From DATDOO01 sp035293245 (lineage in GTDB: Bacteria; Pseudomonadota; Gammaproteobacteria; Methylococcales; Methylococcaceae), in assembly GCA_035293245.1 (NCBI GenBank), contig DATDOO010000146.1, positions 1 to 6,678 on the forward strand: a stretch of DNA of 6,678 nucleotides, in the 5' to 3' direction. Numbering within the stretch: the first letter of the stretch is position 1; every line of letters starts with the position of its first letter. Made by a program: the position numbers and the translations under genes. Below, piece after piece: positions 1 to 6,504 of this stretch. A model generated the notes under the pieces. That model had not been told where the DNA came from. It searched no databases and saw nothing but the letters and a program-made list of their open reading frames with translations.

Positions 1-190
1 TGGCCTCCGGAACCGCGTCGGGCAAGGGAATCACCTGCGAGTCGAAATCCTGCGGGAACTCCGGAATGCTGGTTTCATGGCTGTCCTGGGTCAGGTCGTC
101 CCTGTCCTCGAACAGCATGGGCACGAAGATCACCACGAGCGAGACGATGATGACCGTTCCAACCAGCCGGCGTTTCAATTCAGAGTCCAT
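1..190 (-). CDS. dedD: DedD-like SPOR-domain protein, N-terminal part only
   Basis: The first 63 codons are visible; the gene continues past the left edge. The protein begins MDSELKRRLVG, with a short basic cytoplasmic tail. One hydrophobic segment follows at about residues 9-27 (LVGTVIIVSLVVIFVPMLF), then an acidic, proline-containing stretch. This is the layout of DedD-type proteins: an inner-membrane anchor, a periplasmic linker and a C-terminal SPOR domain that binds denuded septal peptidoglycan during division. The SPOR domain itself lies outside the window, so the call rests on the N-terminus and on position, because dedD commonly follows folC and precedes cvpA-purF in Gammaproteobacteria. 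The ATG at 190-188 lies 6 nt after the folC stop, in the same frame. It has a GAGG Shine-Dalgarno sequence at 203-200 inside the end of folC, which suggests translational coupling. Another membrane-anchored SPOR protein remains possible. Confidence 0.82.
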   Translation of the reverse strand, partial: MDSELKRRLVGTVIIVSLVVIFVPMLFEDRDDLTQDSHETSIPEFPQDFDSQVIPLPDAVPEA

Positions 191-196
191 GATCGT

Positions 197-1471
197 TTAC
201 CTCGAAATGGATGCGGCTTGCGCTAAATACTCGGATACCAAAAAAAAAGAGCCGAAAACGACCACCGGTTCCTCTGCCGCCCCTTCCCTGCCGGCGGCAG
301 CAAAGGCTTCCCGTGCGTCGGCGAAGCCGGAGCGGACGAGAGCATCGCCGCAGCGCCGGGCCAAAAGCGCCTGCAGCGACTCGGGCGGCGCGGCGCGCGG
401 CATGCGCAACGGCGCTAGATACCAGCGGCTCACCAGGGGCGCAAGGGCGTCGACCACGCTCTCGATGTCCTTGTCGCGCATGATGGCGAACACCGCCGCG
501 ACCCGCCGTCCGGGAAAGCGCTCGCGCACGTATTCGGCCAGAACCCGCGCGGCTTGCGGATTGTGCGCCACATCCAGCAGCAGCGGCGGAGGGCCGGGAA
601 AGAACTGGAAGCGGCCCGGCAAGCGGAGATCGCGCAACCCCGTGCGGATCGCCGTTTCCGCCACCGGCAACCGCTCCGCCACGCAGCGCAGCAGTTCCAG
701 CACGCCGGAGGCGTTGAGGAACTGCTGCCTTCCCGGCAGCGCCGGATGCGGCAAGTCCCTGTATTGGATGCCCTCGCCGTGCCAGTCCCAGGTGCCTTCC
801 TTCACGGCATAGCCGAAATCGCGTCCCTGAATGCGCAAAACGATACCACGGGCGCGGGCGTCGTCGAACAGAGTCGCGGGCGGCTCCGGGTCGCTGACCA
901 CCGCCGGCCGGCCGGGACGAAAGATGCCGGCCTTTTCCGGAGCAATCGCCTCGCGGGTGTCGCCCAGCCATTCCTGGTGGTCGACATCGATGCTGGCCAC
1001 CAGCGCCGCATCCGCATCCAGGATGTTGACCGCGTCCAGGCGCCCGCCGAGACCCACTTCCAGCACCTGAACGTCCAGCGAAGCGTGGCGGAAAATATCC
1101 ACCGCCGCCAGGGTGCCGAACTCGAAATAGCTCAGGGTGGTATCGCCGCGTGCCGCGTCAATGCGGGCGAAGGCGTCGCGGATCACTCCGTCTGCCACCG
1201 GTTCGCCGTCGATCTGGATGCGTTCGTTGTAACGCAAGATGTGCGGCGAGGTGTAGGCTCCCACCCGGTAGCCCGCCGCGCGCAGGACTGCGGTCAGCAA
1301 GGCGACGCTGGATCCCTTGCCGTTGGTGCCGCCCACGGTGAGCGTATAGGGCGGTGGTGGGCCGTCGAGCGCGGCGAAAGTCCGCTGGACGCGCCCGAGC
1401 CCCAGGTCGATAGTCCGCGGATGCAGGCTCTCCTGCCAGGAAAGCCACTCCGCCAGCGTCTTAAAACGCAT
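197..1471 (-). CDS. folC: bifunctional folylpolyglutamate synthase / dihydrofolate synthase
   Basis: FolC adds glutamate to dihydropteroate to make dihydrofolate and then extends the polyglutamate tail of folates, using ATP in the cytoplasm. With the ATG at 1471 the protein has 424 residues, close to the roughly 420 of E. coli FolC. Visible Mur-ligase-type motifs are the P-loop TVGGTNGKG (residues 45-53), LEVGLGGRLDAVN (about 137-149), SIDVDHQEWLG (161-171), EKAGIFR (179-185, whose Lys is the usual carbamylated residue), LPGRFQ (about 284-289) and DVAHNP (300-305), which begins the C-terminal domain. The early motif WLSWQESLHPRTIDLGL also matches the family start. The frame stays open upstream to a TTG at 1549, which would add 26 unconserved residues. 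I chose 1471 by family alignment, although neither start has a clear Shine-Dalgarno sequence. A T9 run (A9 on the plus strand, 240-248) lies in the conserved GSFF stretch near the C-terminus. The 260-nt gap from accD is unusually long for this operon. Confidence 0.96.
   Translation of the reverse strand: MRFKTLAEWLSWQESLHPRTIDLGLGRVQRTFAALDGPPPPYTLTVGGTNGKGSSVALLTAVLRAAGYRVGAYTSPHILRYNERIQIDGEPVADGVIRDAFARIDAARGDTTLSYFEFGTLAAVDIFRHASLDVQVLEVGLGGRLDAVNILDADAALVASIDVDHQEWLGDTREAIAPEKAGIFRPGRPAVVSDPEPPATLFDDARARGIVLRIQGRDFGYAVKEGTWDWHGEGIQYRDLPHPALPGRQQFLNASGVLELLRCVAERLPVAETAIRTGLRDLRLPGRFQFFPGPPPLLLDVAHNPQAARVLAEYVRERFPGRRVAAVFAIMRDKDIESVVDALAPLVSRWYLAPLRMPRAAPPESLQALLARRCGDALVRSGFADAREAFAAAGREGAAEEPVVVFGSFFLVSEYLAQAASISR
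199..203 (-). promoter_or_regulatory. Shine-Dalgarno sequence of the SPOR gene
   Basis: GAGGT on the minus strand overlaps the last codons and stop of folC. It lies 8 nt before the ATG of the dedD-like gene, so ribosomes finishing folC could restart there. Confidence 0.6.
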
Positions 1472-1556
1472 CGGGCGGATGGGTGGCGTTCCCGCCTCGT
1501 TTAAAGCCGCAACGACCTTGCCCGCCTTCTTCGTCTGGGAAAGAGCCAAGCACGTT

Positions 1557-1576
1557 GGGCGCGCCGACCGGCGCCC
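1557..1576. repeat. GC-rich hairpin in the accD-folC gap
   Basis: The 20-nt stretch can fold through GCGCC/GGCGC around a 4-nt loop, with outer GGG/CCC pairs and one bulge. There is no T-run on either side, so it does not look like a standard intrinsic terminator. It may be an RNA-stability or attenuation structure, or simply part of the repeat-like filler in this gap. Confidence 0.4.
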
Positions 1577-1592
1577 GGCAACCCGATCCGGT

Positions 1593-1615
1593 TCCCCCCT
1601 TTCGTAAAGGGGGGA
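1593..1615. repeat. palindromic C6T3 / A3G6 element, dispersed-repeat-like
   Basis: A perfect 9-bp inverted repeat (CCCCCCTTT, loop CGT, AAAGGGGGG) is extended by one T-A pair to 10 bp. Palindromes of C-run, T-run, A-run and G-run recur as intergenic repeats in many proteobacteria. Only one copy is seen here, so 'repeat' is inferred from resemblance. Read on the minus strand, the hairpin is followed by ACCGG rather than a U-tract, so canonical termination before folC is unlikely. The gene boundaries on both sides are intact. Confidence 0.5.
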
Positions 1616-1620
1616 GACGA

Positions 1621-1665
1621 AGCTCCTGTACTTGGCTCCGGCTAAGTTCCTGCACAGATCCGGAG
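1621..1665. repeat. degenerate tandem copy with inverted CTCCGG/CCGGAG
   Basis: AGCTCCTGTAC (1621-1631) recurs as AGTTCCTGCAC (1645-1655), 24 nt later, with 9 of 11 matches. CTCCGG (1636-1641) and CCGGAG (1660-1665) form a 6-bp inverted pair across the second copy. With the adjacent C6T3 palindrome this suggests that the accD-folC gap holds repeat-derived sequence rather than a gene. No convincing promoter was found in the gap. Confidence 0.3.
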
Positions 1666-1731
1666 TGGGGGAAACGGTGATGCCGAACGGAAGCAGTTTT
1701 CATGAGCCAGAGCGGCTGATCGCCATGATCG

Positions 1732-2598
1732 TCAGTCTGCGTGCCGTTCCGCGCCCTGCAGCAGCGCCAGCATGGCGGCGATCTCGTCGCGCATGCGGCG
1801 GCGATCGACGATGCGATCCAGCGCGCCGTGTTCCAGCAAAAATTCGCTGCGCTGGAAGCCTTCCGGCAGCTTTTCGCGCACCGTTTGCTCGATGACCCGC
1901 GGCCCGGCGAAGCCGATCAGCGCGTTGGGTTCGGCGATGTTGACGTCGCCGAGCATGGCCAGGCTGGCCGAAACTCCGCCCATGGTCGGGTCGGTCATGA
2001 CGGAGATGAAGGGGACGCCGGCCTCGGACAGGCGCATCAACACGGCGCTGGTCTTGGCCATCTGGAACAGCGACAGCAAGGATTCCTGCATGCGCGCCCC
2101 GCCGCTGGCGCTGAACACCACGAAGGGAATGTTCTCGGCCAGACAGACGTTGGCACCGCGCACGAAACGTTCGCCCACCACCGAACCCATGGAACCGCCC
2201 ATGAACTCGAAATTGAAGGCGGCTGCGACCAGCGGCCGGTTCTTGAGCTGTCCCTTGACCACGATCAGCGCGTCCTTCTCGCCGGTGGCCTTCTGTGCGG
2301 CGCTGAGGCGATCCTTGTATCGCTTGCTGTCCTTGAATTTGAGCGAGTCGATCGGGGACAGTTCCTCGCCCAGTTCCTGGCGGTTCTCGATGTCCAGGAA
2401 CCAGTGCAGGCGTTTGCGGGCGCTGATGCGGATGTGGTGGTCGCACTTCGGACACACGTCCAGATTTCGCTCCACCTCGGCGCGGTAAAGGATGGCGTTG
2501 CACTGTGGGCACTTGGTCCACAAGCCTTCCGGAACGGTGCTCTTGGTGGATGCCTCGGTGCGAATCTTCGAGGGCATCAGTTTGTGAAACCAACTCAT
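1732..2598 (-). CDS. accD: acetyl-CoA carboxylase carboxyltransferase subunit beta
   Basis: AccD pairs with AccA to form the carboxyltransferase that moves CO2 from carboxybiotin (on AccB) to acetyl-CoA, giving malonyl-CoA for fatty acid synthesis in the cytoplasm. The 288-residue protein has the expected N-terminal four-cysteine zinc ribbon (Cys30, Cys33, Cys49, Cys52) that marks bacterial AccD. A crotonase-like carboxyltransferase fold follows, with FMGGSMGSVVGE (about 132-143), FSASGGARMQE (162-172) and MGGVSASLAMLGD (about 206-218); the glycine-rich turns form the oxyanion-hole regions. FAGPRVIEQT (230-239) is another family signature. Length is normal and no break is seen. The start begins MSWFHKLMPSKI, typical of the family. 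Its ribosome site is weak (AAGAGA). The gene starts 35 nt after trpA and is likely co-transcribed with it. A tiny 11-codon frame ends across its ATG. Confidence 0.98.
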   Translation of the reverse strand: MSWFHKLMPSKIRTEASTKSTVPEGLWTKCPQCNAILYRAEVERNLDVCPKCDHHIRISARKRLHWFLDIENRQELGEELSPIDSLKFKDSKRYKDRLSAAQKATGEKDALIVVKGQLKNRPLVAAAFNFEFMGGSMGSVVGERFVRGANVCLAENIPFVVFSASGGARMQESLLSLFQMAKTSAVLMRLSEAGVPFISVMTDPTMGGVSASLAMLGDVNIAEPNALIGFAGPRVIEQTVREKLPEGFQRSEFLLEHGALDRIVDRRRMRDEIAAMLALLQGAERHAD

Positions 2599-2633
2599 TC
2601 TTTACGGTCTCTTGGAACTTTAATAGCCATCCT

Positions 2634-3440
2634 TCAGGCGTCCAGCGCGGCGCGCATGGAGCGCAACAGATCGGCAATGCGCCCGCGCAGCATATCCTGC
2701 GCAAGATTCGGGTCTTCTTCGATGAGGCGGATCAGCGCGCTGCCCACCACCACGGCGTCGGCGCACTTGCCCACCAGGGCCGCCGTTGCCGCGTCCTTGA
2801 CGCCGAAACCGACGCCCACGGGCAAGTTCGTGACGGCGCGGATTTCCGCAAGCTTGCGCTCCACGTCGCTCAAATCCAGGTTCGAGGCGCCGGTCACCCC
2901 CTTGAGCGAGACGTAATACAGGTACCCGCTGCCCTGATCGGCCACCTTGCGGATGCGTGGTTCGGTGCTGGTGGGGGCGAGAAGGAAGATCGGATCCATA
3001 TTCGCCGCACGCAACAGCGCAGCCAGTTCCCCCGCCTCTTCCGGCGGCATGTCCACCGTCAGCACCCCGTCCACCCCGGATTCCTGGGCCTTGTCCGCGA
3101 ACGCGGCGTAGCCCATGACCTCGATGGGGTTGAGATAGCCCATCAGCACGATGGGCGTTGCGCGATCCGTCTTGCGGAATTCCGCCACCATGTCCAGCGT
3201 CTTGCGCAGGCTCATGTGGTGCGCCAGTGCCCGCTCGCTGGCTTTCTGGATCACCGGCCCGTCGGCCATGGGGTCGGAAAACGGTACACCCAGTTCGATC
3301 ACGTCGGCGCCGGCGGCCACCAGCGCGTGCAGGGTGGGCACGGTGAAGCCGGGCGTCGGGTCGCCCGCGGTGATGAACGGTATCAGCGCGCGGCGGTTTT
3401 CCTGGGCTAGTTTCTGGAAAGTCGATGTCAGGCGGCTCAC
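2634..3440 (-). CDS. trpA: tryptophan synthase alpha subunit
   Basis: TrpA cleaves indole-3-glycerol phosphate to indole and glyceraldehyde 3-phosphate, and passes indole through a tunnel to TrpB in the alpha2-beta2 complex. With the GTG start at 3440-3438 the protein has 268 residues, the family's usual length. The catalytic residues fall exactly at E. coli numbering: Glu49 in VIELGVPFSDP and Asp60 in DPMADGP. Other marks are the TIM-barrel start RRALIPFITAGDP (about 17-28), VLMGYLNPIEVMGY (98-111), the loop YVSLKGVTGA (176-185) and the phosphate-binding end VGSALIRLIEE (about 232-242). The same frame is open upstream across trpB, but homology and the GAGGG site at 3454-3450 set the start. 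The GTG overlaps the trpB stop by 4 nt (GTGA), so the two subunits are probably made by coupled translation in equal amounts. Confidence 0.98.
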   Translation of the reverse strand: MSRLTSTFQKLAQENRRALIPFITAGDPTPGFTVPTLHALVAAGADVIELGVPFSDPMADGPVIQKASERALAHHMSLRKTLDMVAEFRKTDRATPIVLMGYLNPIEVMGYAAFADKAQESGVDGVLTVDMPPEEAGELAALLRAANMDPIFLLAPTSTEPRIRKVADQGSGYLYYVSLKGVTGASNLDLSDVERKLAEIRAVTNLPVGVGFGVKDAATAALVGKCADAVVVGSALIRLIEEDPNLAQDMLRGRIADLLRSMRAALDA

Positions 3441-4657
3441 AGCTTGATGCCCTCGCGCTCGGCTACGGTGTGGATGTCCTTGTCGCCCCGTCCGGAGACG
3501 TTGACCAGAATGCTCTGGTCGCGGCGCATGCTGGGGGCGAGCTTTTTCACGTAGGCCAGCGCATGGCTGGACTCCAGCGCCGGCAGGATGCCTTCCAGCC
3601 GGGTGAGGGTGTGGAAGCCGACCAATGCCTCGTCGTCGGTGATGCTCACGTATTGGGCGCGGCCGATGTCTTTCAGCCAGGAGTGTTCCGGGCCGACGCC
3701 GGGGTAATCCAGGCCGGCGGAAATGGAATGGGTCTCGATGATCTCGCCGTCGTCGTCTTCCATCAAATAGGTGCGGTTGCCGTGCAGCACGCCGGGCCGT
3801 CCGGCGGACAGGGGCGCCGAGTGGCGGCCGGTCTCGATGCCGTCCCCCGCCGCTTCCACGCCGAACATGACCACGTCCGGGTCGTCGATGAAGGGGTAGA
3901 ACAGCCCCATGGCGTTGGAACCGCCGCCGACGCAAGCCACCAGCGCATCCGGCAAGCGGCCGGTCATCTCGCGCATCTGCGTTTTGGCCTCGCGGCCGAT
4001 GATGGCCTGGAAGTCGCGCACCATCGCCGGATAAGGATGCGGACCGGCCACAGTGCCGATGATGTAAAAAGTGTCGTCCACGTTGGTGACCCAGTCGCGC
4101 ATGGCTTCGTTCAAGGCATCCTTCAGGGTCTTGGAGCCGGATTCCACCGGCACCACCCGCGCGCCCAGCAGCTTCATGCGGAATACGTTGAGCGCCTGGC
4201 GCTTCACGTCCACGGAACCCATGTACACCACGCACTCCAGCCCGAGACGCGCCGCGACGGTGGCGGTGGCCACGCCGTGCTGCCCCGCACCGGTCTCCGC
4301 AATGATGCGCGTCTTGCCCATGCGCTTGGCCAGCAGCGCCTGGCCGATGCAGTTGTTCACCTTGTGGGCACCGGTGTGGTTCAAGTCTTCGCGTTTGAGA
4401 TAGATTTGCGCCCCACCCAGTTCGCGGCTCCAGCGCTGGGCGTGGTACACCGGCGACGGACGGCCCACGTAGTGCTTGAGGTCGTAGTCCAGTTCGGCGA
4501 GGAATTCGGGGTCGCGGCAATAGCGCTGGTAGGCGGCGTTGAGTTCCTCGATGGGGTGCATCAGCGTTTCGGCCACAAAAACGCCGCCGTAAGGGCCGAA
4601 ATGCCCCCGTGCGTCGGGCAGGTCGTAAGGGCCTGACCTGGAAAGTTGCGCGCTCAA
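3437..4657 (-). CDS. trpB: tryptophan synthase beta subunit
   Basis: TrpB uses pyridoxal phosphate to join indole and serine into tryptophan, as the partner of TrpA encoded just downstream. The 406-residue protein begins GPYDLPDARGHFGPYGGVFVAE (from residue 9), a hallmark of TrpB1-type enzymes. The PLP lysine is Lys99 in HTGAHKVNN. The catalytic glutamate is Glu121 in AETGAGQHG. The phosphate-binding loop is GGGSN (244-248). HGNRTYLMEDDDG, SAGLDYPGVGPEHSWL and the C-terminal SGRGDKD are also present. The start must be the TTG at 4657-4655, because no other start codon lies before the conserved N-terminus. A GAGAGG Shine-Dalgarno sequence sits 10 nt upstream. The TTG overlaps the trpF stop by 4 nt (TTGA), which points to coupling with trpF. 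No truncation or odd composition is seen. Confidence 0.99.
   Translation of the reverse strand: MSAQLSRSGPYDLPDARGHFGPYGGVFVAETLMHPIEELNAAYQRYCRDPEFLAELDYDLKHYVGRPSPVYHAQRWSRELGGAQIYLKREDLNHTGAHKVNNCIGQALLAKRMGKTRIIAETGAGQHGVATATVAARLGLECVVYMGSVDVKRQALNVFRMKLLGARVVPVESGSKTLKDALNEAMRDWVTNVDDTFYIIGTVAGPHPYPAMVRDFQAIIGREAKTQMREMTGRLPDALVACVGGGSNAMGLFYPFIDDPDVVMFGVEAAGDGIETGRHSAPLSAGRPGVLHGNRTYLMEDDDGEIIETHSISAGLDYPGVGPEHSWLKDIGRAQYVSITDDEALVGFHTLTRLEGILPALESSHALAYVKKLAPSMRRDQSILVNVSGRGDKDIHTVAEREGIKL
3450..3454 (-). promoter_or_regulatory. Shine-Dalgarno sequence for trpA
   Basis: GAGGG within the last codons of trpB lies 9 nt before the GTG of trpA. It supports the choice of the overlapping GTG start. 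Confidence 0.6.
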
Positions 4658-5286
4658 GTTTGATTTACCTCTCGCATAAATGCCGCCATTTTATTCGCGT
4701 CCTTGATACCTTTTTTTGCTTCCACACCGCTGCTCACGTCCACCGCATAAGGCCGCGCCACACGGATCGCCTGCGCCACGTTCCCCGCCGTCAAACCGCC
4801 GGCCAGCACGATGGGCAAACCGCAAGCCTTCCGCGCCCGCGCCCAGTCGAAACTCAAGCCGGTACCGCCTTTCTCGTCCGGATGCCAGGCGTCCAGCAAT
4901 AACCCGGCCGCGTCGCGGTAGTCCCGCGCCAGGGCGGAAATCTCCACGCCTTCGCGCATCCGCACCGCCTTGAGATACGGCGCACCGAAACTGCGGCAAT
5001 ATTCCGGCGGCTCGTCGCCATGGAATTGCAGCAAATCCAGCCGGACCGCTTCCCGCACGGCCTGAACTTCGTCCGCCGCCGCTTCCACGAACAGCCCGAC
5101 CACGGTCACAAAAGCCGGCAAAGCCGCGACGATGGCGCGCGCTTGTTCCACGCTCACATGGCGAGGACTGGACGGATAAAACACCAGTCCCAGCGCGTCC
5201 GCACCGAGATGCGCCGCGATTCGCGCATCTTCGGCGCGCGTGAAACCACAAATTTTAACCCGAGTTCGCAAGGGATGGTGAGTCAT
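4654..5286 (-). CDS. trpF: phosphoribosylanthranilate isomerase
   Basis: TrpF catalyses the Amadori rearrangement of N-(5'-phosphoribosyl)anthranilate to the carboxyphenylamino-deoxyribulose phosphate used by TrpC. The protein has 210 residues, normal for a free-standing TrpF; it is not fused to TrpC as in enterics. The general-base cysteine is in VKICGFTR (Cys13) and the general-acid aspartate is Asp132 in LLLDAWHPDEKGGTG. Also visible are ALGLVFYPSSPRHVS (31-45), LLQFHGDE (85-92), IVLAGGLTAGNV (159-170) and the phosphate site VDVSSGVEAKKGIKD (182-196). The ATG at 5286 follows the truA stop after only 2 nt. It has no strong Shine-Dalgarno sequence, so it probably depends on ribosomes finishing truA. 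The frame is open further upstream, but those codons lie inside truA and precede the conserved start. Its stop overlaps the trpB start. Confidence 0.97.
   Translation of the reverse strand: MTHHPLRTRVKICGFTRAEDARIAAHLGADALGLVFYPSSPRHVSVEQARAIVAALPAFVTVVGLFVEAAADEVQAVREAVRLDLLQFHGDEPPEYCRSFGAPYLKAVRMREGVEISALARDYRDAAGLLLDAWHPDEKGGTGLSFDWARARKACGLPIVLAGGLTAGNVAQAIRVARPYAVDVSSGVEAKKGIKDANKMAAFMREVNQT
4668..4673 (-). promoter_or_regulatory. Shine-Dalgarno sequence for trpB
   Basis: GAGAGG within the end of trpF lies 10 nt before the TTG start of trpB. It is the only ribosome site placed to serve the conserved TrpB N-terminus, and it supports the non-ATG start. Confidence 0.6.
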
Positions 5287-5288
5287 CG

Positions 5289-6092
5289 TCAGGTGTAGCG
5301 CCGCGCGTCGGGCGGCAAACGTTGAAAAATCGGCGGGCGCGGCAGGCCAAAATGCTCCGGATAACAGATGCCGGCCAGATACAGGCCATCCGGCGGCGCC
5401 GTCGCGCCCGCCCGGGTCCGGTCGCGCCCCGCCAGCACCGCGCCGATCCACTCAGGCTCTTCCCTGCCCTCTCCCACCGCAAGCAGAGCGCCGGCAATGT
5501 TGCGCACCATGTGGTGCACGAACGCGTCGGCGACGATGTCCATTATGACTCTGTCGCCCTCGCGGAACACATCGATCAAGTACACCCGCCGGCAAGGACT
5601 TTTAGACTGACAGCCCTGAGCGCGGAAGGCGCTGAAATCGTGCTCACCCACCAGCACCTGCGCCGCCGCGTGCATGGCCGCCGCATCCAGCGGACGGTAA
5701 ACCCAGGTCACGCGCGTGCGCTCCAAGGCGGAGCGCACCGGGCGATTGAGAATGATATAACGATAATGCCGGGCCAGGGCGCCGGCGCGCGCGTGGAACC
5801 CGTCCGGCGCGATTTGCGCCCACAGCACGCGCACGTCGTCCGGCAAATGCATGTTGACGCCCATCCACCAGGCGCGCAAAGGCCGCTCCACCGCCGTGTC
5901 GAAGTGCACCACCTGCTCGAAGGCGTGCACCCCCGCATCGGTACGCCCCGCGCAAACCACGGAAACGGGTGCGTCAGCCACCTTGCCCACCGCTTCCTCC
6001 ACGCACGCCTGCACGTTGCGCGCACCTTTCTGCCACTGCCAGCCGGCGAAGGCGGAGCCGTCGTATTCGATGCCGAGGACAATGCGAGACAT
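5289..6092 (-). CDS. truA: tRNA pseudouridine(38-40) synthase
   Basis: TruA converts uridines 38, 39 and 40 in the anticodon stem-loop of many tRNAs to pseudouridine. The protein has 267 residues, typical of the family. It begins MSRIVLGIEYDGSAFAGWQ. It carries the catalytic aspartate in CAGRTDAGVHA (Asp52) and the conserved tyrosine in FHARAGALARHYRYII (Tyr110). The C-terminal signature DAFVHHMVRNIAGALLAVGEG is also present. It is the first gene of the visible minus-strand cluster, 2 nt ahead of trpF. Its ATG lacks a clear Shine-Dalgarno sequence (TATAGGGC precedes it). I could not pick a convincing promoter in the sequence above it; TACGAT just ahead of the start is only a weak -10 candidate. 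In many relatives a large fimV-like gene precedes truA, but here there is gene-poor sequence and an insertion element. Confidence 0.98.
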   Translation of the reverse strand: MSRIVLGIEYDGSAFAGWQWQKGARNVQACVEEAVGKVADAPVSVVCAGRTDAGVHAFEQVVHFDTAVERPLRAWWMGVNMHLPDDVRVLWAQIAPDGFHARAGALARHYRYIILNRPVRSALERTRVTWVYRPLDAAAMHAAAQVLVGEHDFSAFRAQGCQSKSPCRRVYLIDVFREGDRVIMDIVADAFVHHMVRNIAGALLAVGEGREEPEWIGAVLAGRDRTRAGATAPPDGLYLAGICYPEHFGLPRPPIFQRLPPDARRYT

Positions 6093-6311
6093 GCCCTATA
6101 TCGTAACTAGACCGTCAGGATTTAAGGAGGGGATGTGTGTGGCTGATCGCTGCAGGGCCTTTGGCAACCGTTGCGGTGCTTCGGCGGAAGACGGTGGGAC
6201 ACTTCTGGAGGTTCGTAGCGGGAAGTAGATTTTAGTTTAGACTCAGTTACCCGGCGCTTTGCGGTGGAACGAATGGATGCTGTGGTGCTGCACCCTATTT
6301 TCCTCTCATCT
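6093..6311. other. gene-poor sequence upstream of truA
   Basis: I see no recognisable gene here. A strong-looking AAGGAGG (6124-6130) precedes an ATG at 6133 that opens a 31-codon frame to 6228, but the spacing is only 2 nt and the peptide resembles nothing I know. Around 6228 the sequence changes from GC-rich to clearly more AT-rich (TAGATTTTAGTTTAGAC), which may mark a junction between ancestral and acquired DNA. Any promoter for truA should lie here on the minus strand. I found no good paired -35 and -10 boxes. Confidence 0.4.
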
Positions 6312-6500
6312 ATGAAAAACGGTGTGAAATCTTTGATCGCGGGTACCTGTGTCACGGCAAGCACATTTGGTTTGTCCTATGTGGCCTCTGTATTGAAACT
6401 TATTTGGCTTTCTCACATCCTCTATTGGCAAGGCTGGTGGCTGCAAACATTTATTCCATGTCTCAATATCGGTACCGCAGAGAATCCGATCTGTGAATAG
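6312..6500 (+). CDS. hypothetical small membrane protein, possibly truncated
   Basis: I do not recognise this gene firmly. From the ATG at 6312 it encodes 62 residues beginning MKNGVKSL. A hydrophobic stretch with aromatic residues follows (about residues 8-49, including two W/Y-rich patches), and the protein ends with a polar tail NIGTAENPICE. A basic N-terminus followed by hydrophobic residues suggests an inner-membrane segment. Earlier in-frame starts at 6273 (ATG) and 6264 (GTG) would add 13 or 16 residues; none has a strong ribosome site. The codons are more AT-rich than the housekeeping genes. The frame stops at TAG just where repeat-like sequence begins (about 6501), so the original C-terminus could have been cut off by an insertion. 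It may instead be non-coding, since it is short and I cannot place it in a family. Confidence 0.35.
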   Translation: MKNGVKSLIAGTCVTASTFGLSYVASVLKLIWLSHILYWQGWWLQTFIPCLNIGTAENPICE

Positions 6501-6504
6501 GAAA

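Noticed and set aside
1593..1615. Intrinsic terminator between accD and folC
   Set aside because: The stem is strong, but neither strand has a U-tract after it, so I call it a repeat-like palindrome instead.
1461..1703. 80-codon minus-strand frame in the accD-folC gap (and its plus-strand counterpart)
   Set aside because: It covers palindromes and repeat-like DNA. The peptide (containing LPPLRKGG) is typical of translated intergenic repeats, and no ribosome site is present.
1741..2916. 391-codon open frame on the plus strand opposite accD and trpA
   Set aside because: It lies antisense to two genes with full catalytic motifs and correct lengths. Long antisense frames are expected in GC-rich coding DNA, and the peptide shows no family features.
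3441..4520. Long in-frame upstream extension of trpA across trpB (minus strand)
   Set aside because: The extra residues are the Arg/His-rich shifted reading of trpB. Conserved TrpA begins at the GTG at 3440, with Glu49 and Asp60 at the expected numbers.
3425..4636. 403-codon plus-strand frame opposite trpB
   Set aside because: This is the antisense shadow of trpB, with a His/Val/Gly-rich composition typical of reversed coding sequence and no motifs.
4711..4717. A7 slippery-like run (GCA AAA AAA GGT) near the end of trpF
   Set aside because: It encodes the normal conserved KKGIKD phosphate-site region. A run of seven without an obvious stimulatory structure is not enough to propose programmed frameshifting.
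6133..6228. 31-codon plus-strand frame after AAGGAGGGG
   Set aside because: The Shine-Dalgarno-like sequence is only 2 nt from the ATG, too close for efficient starts, and the peptide has no recognisable features.
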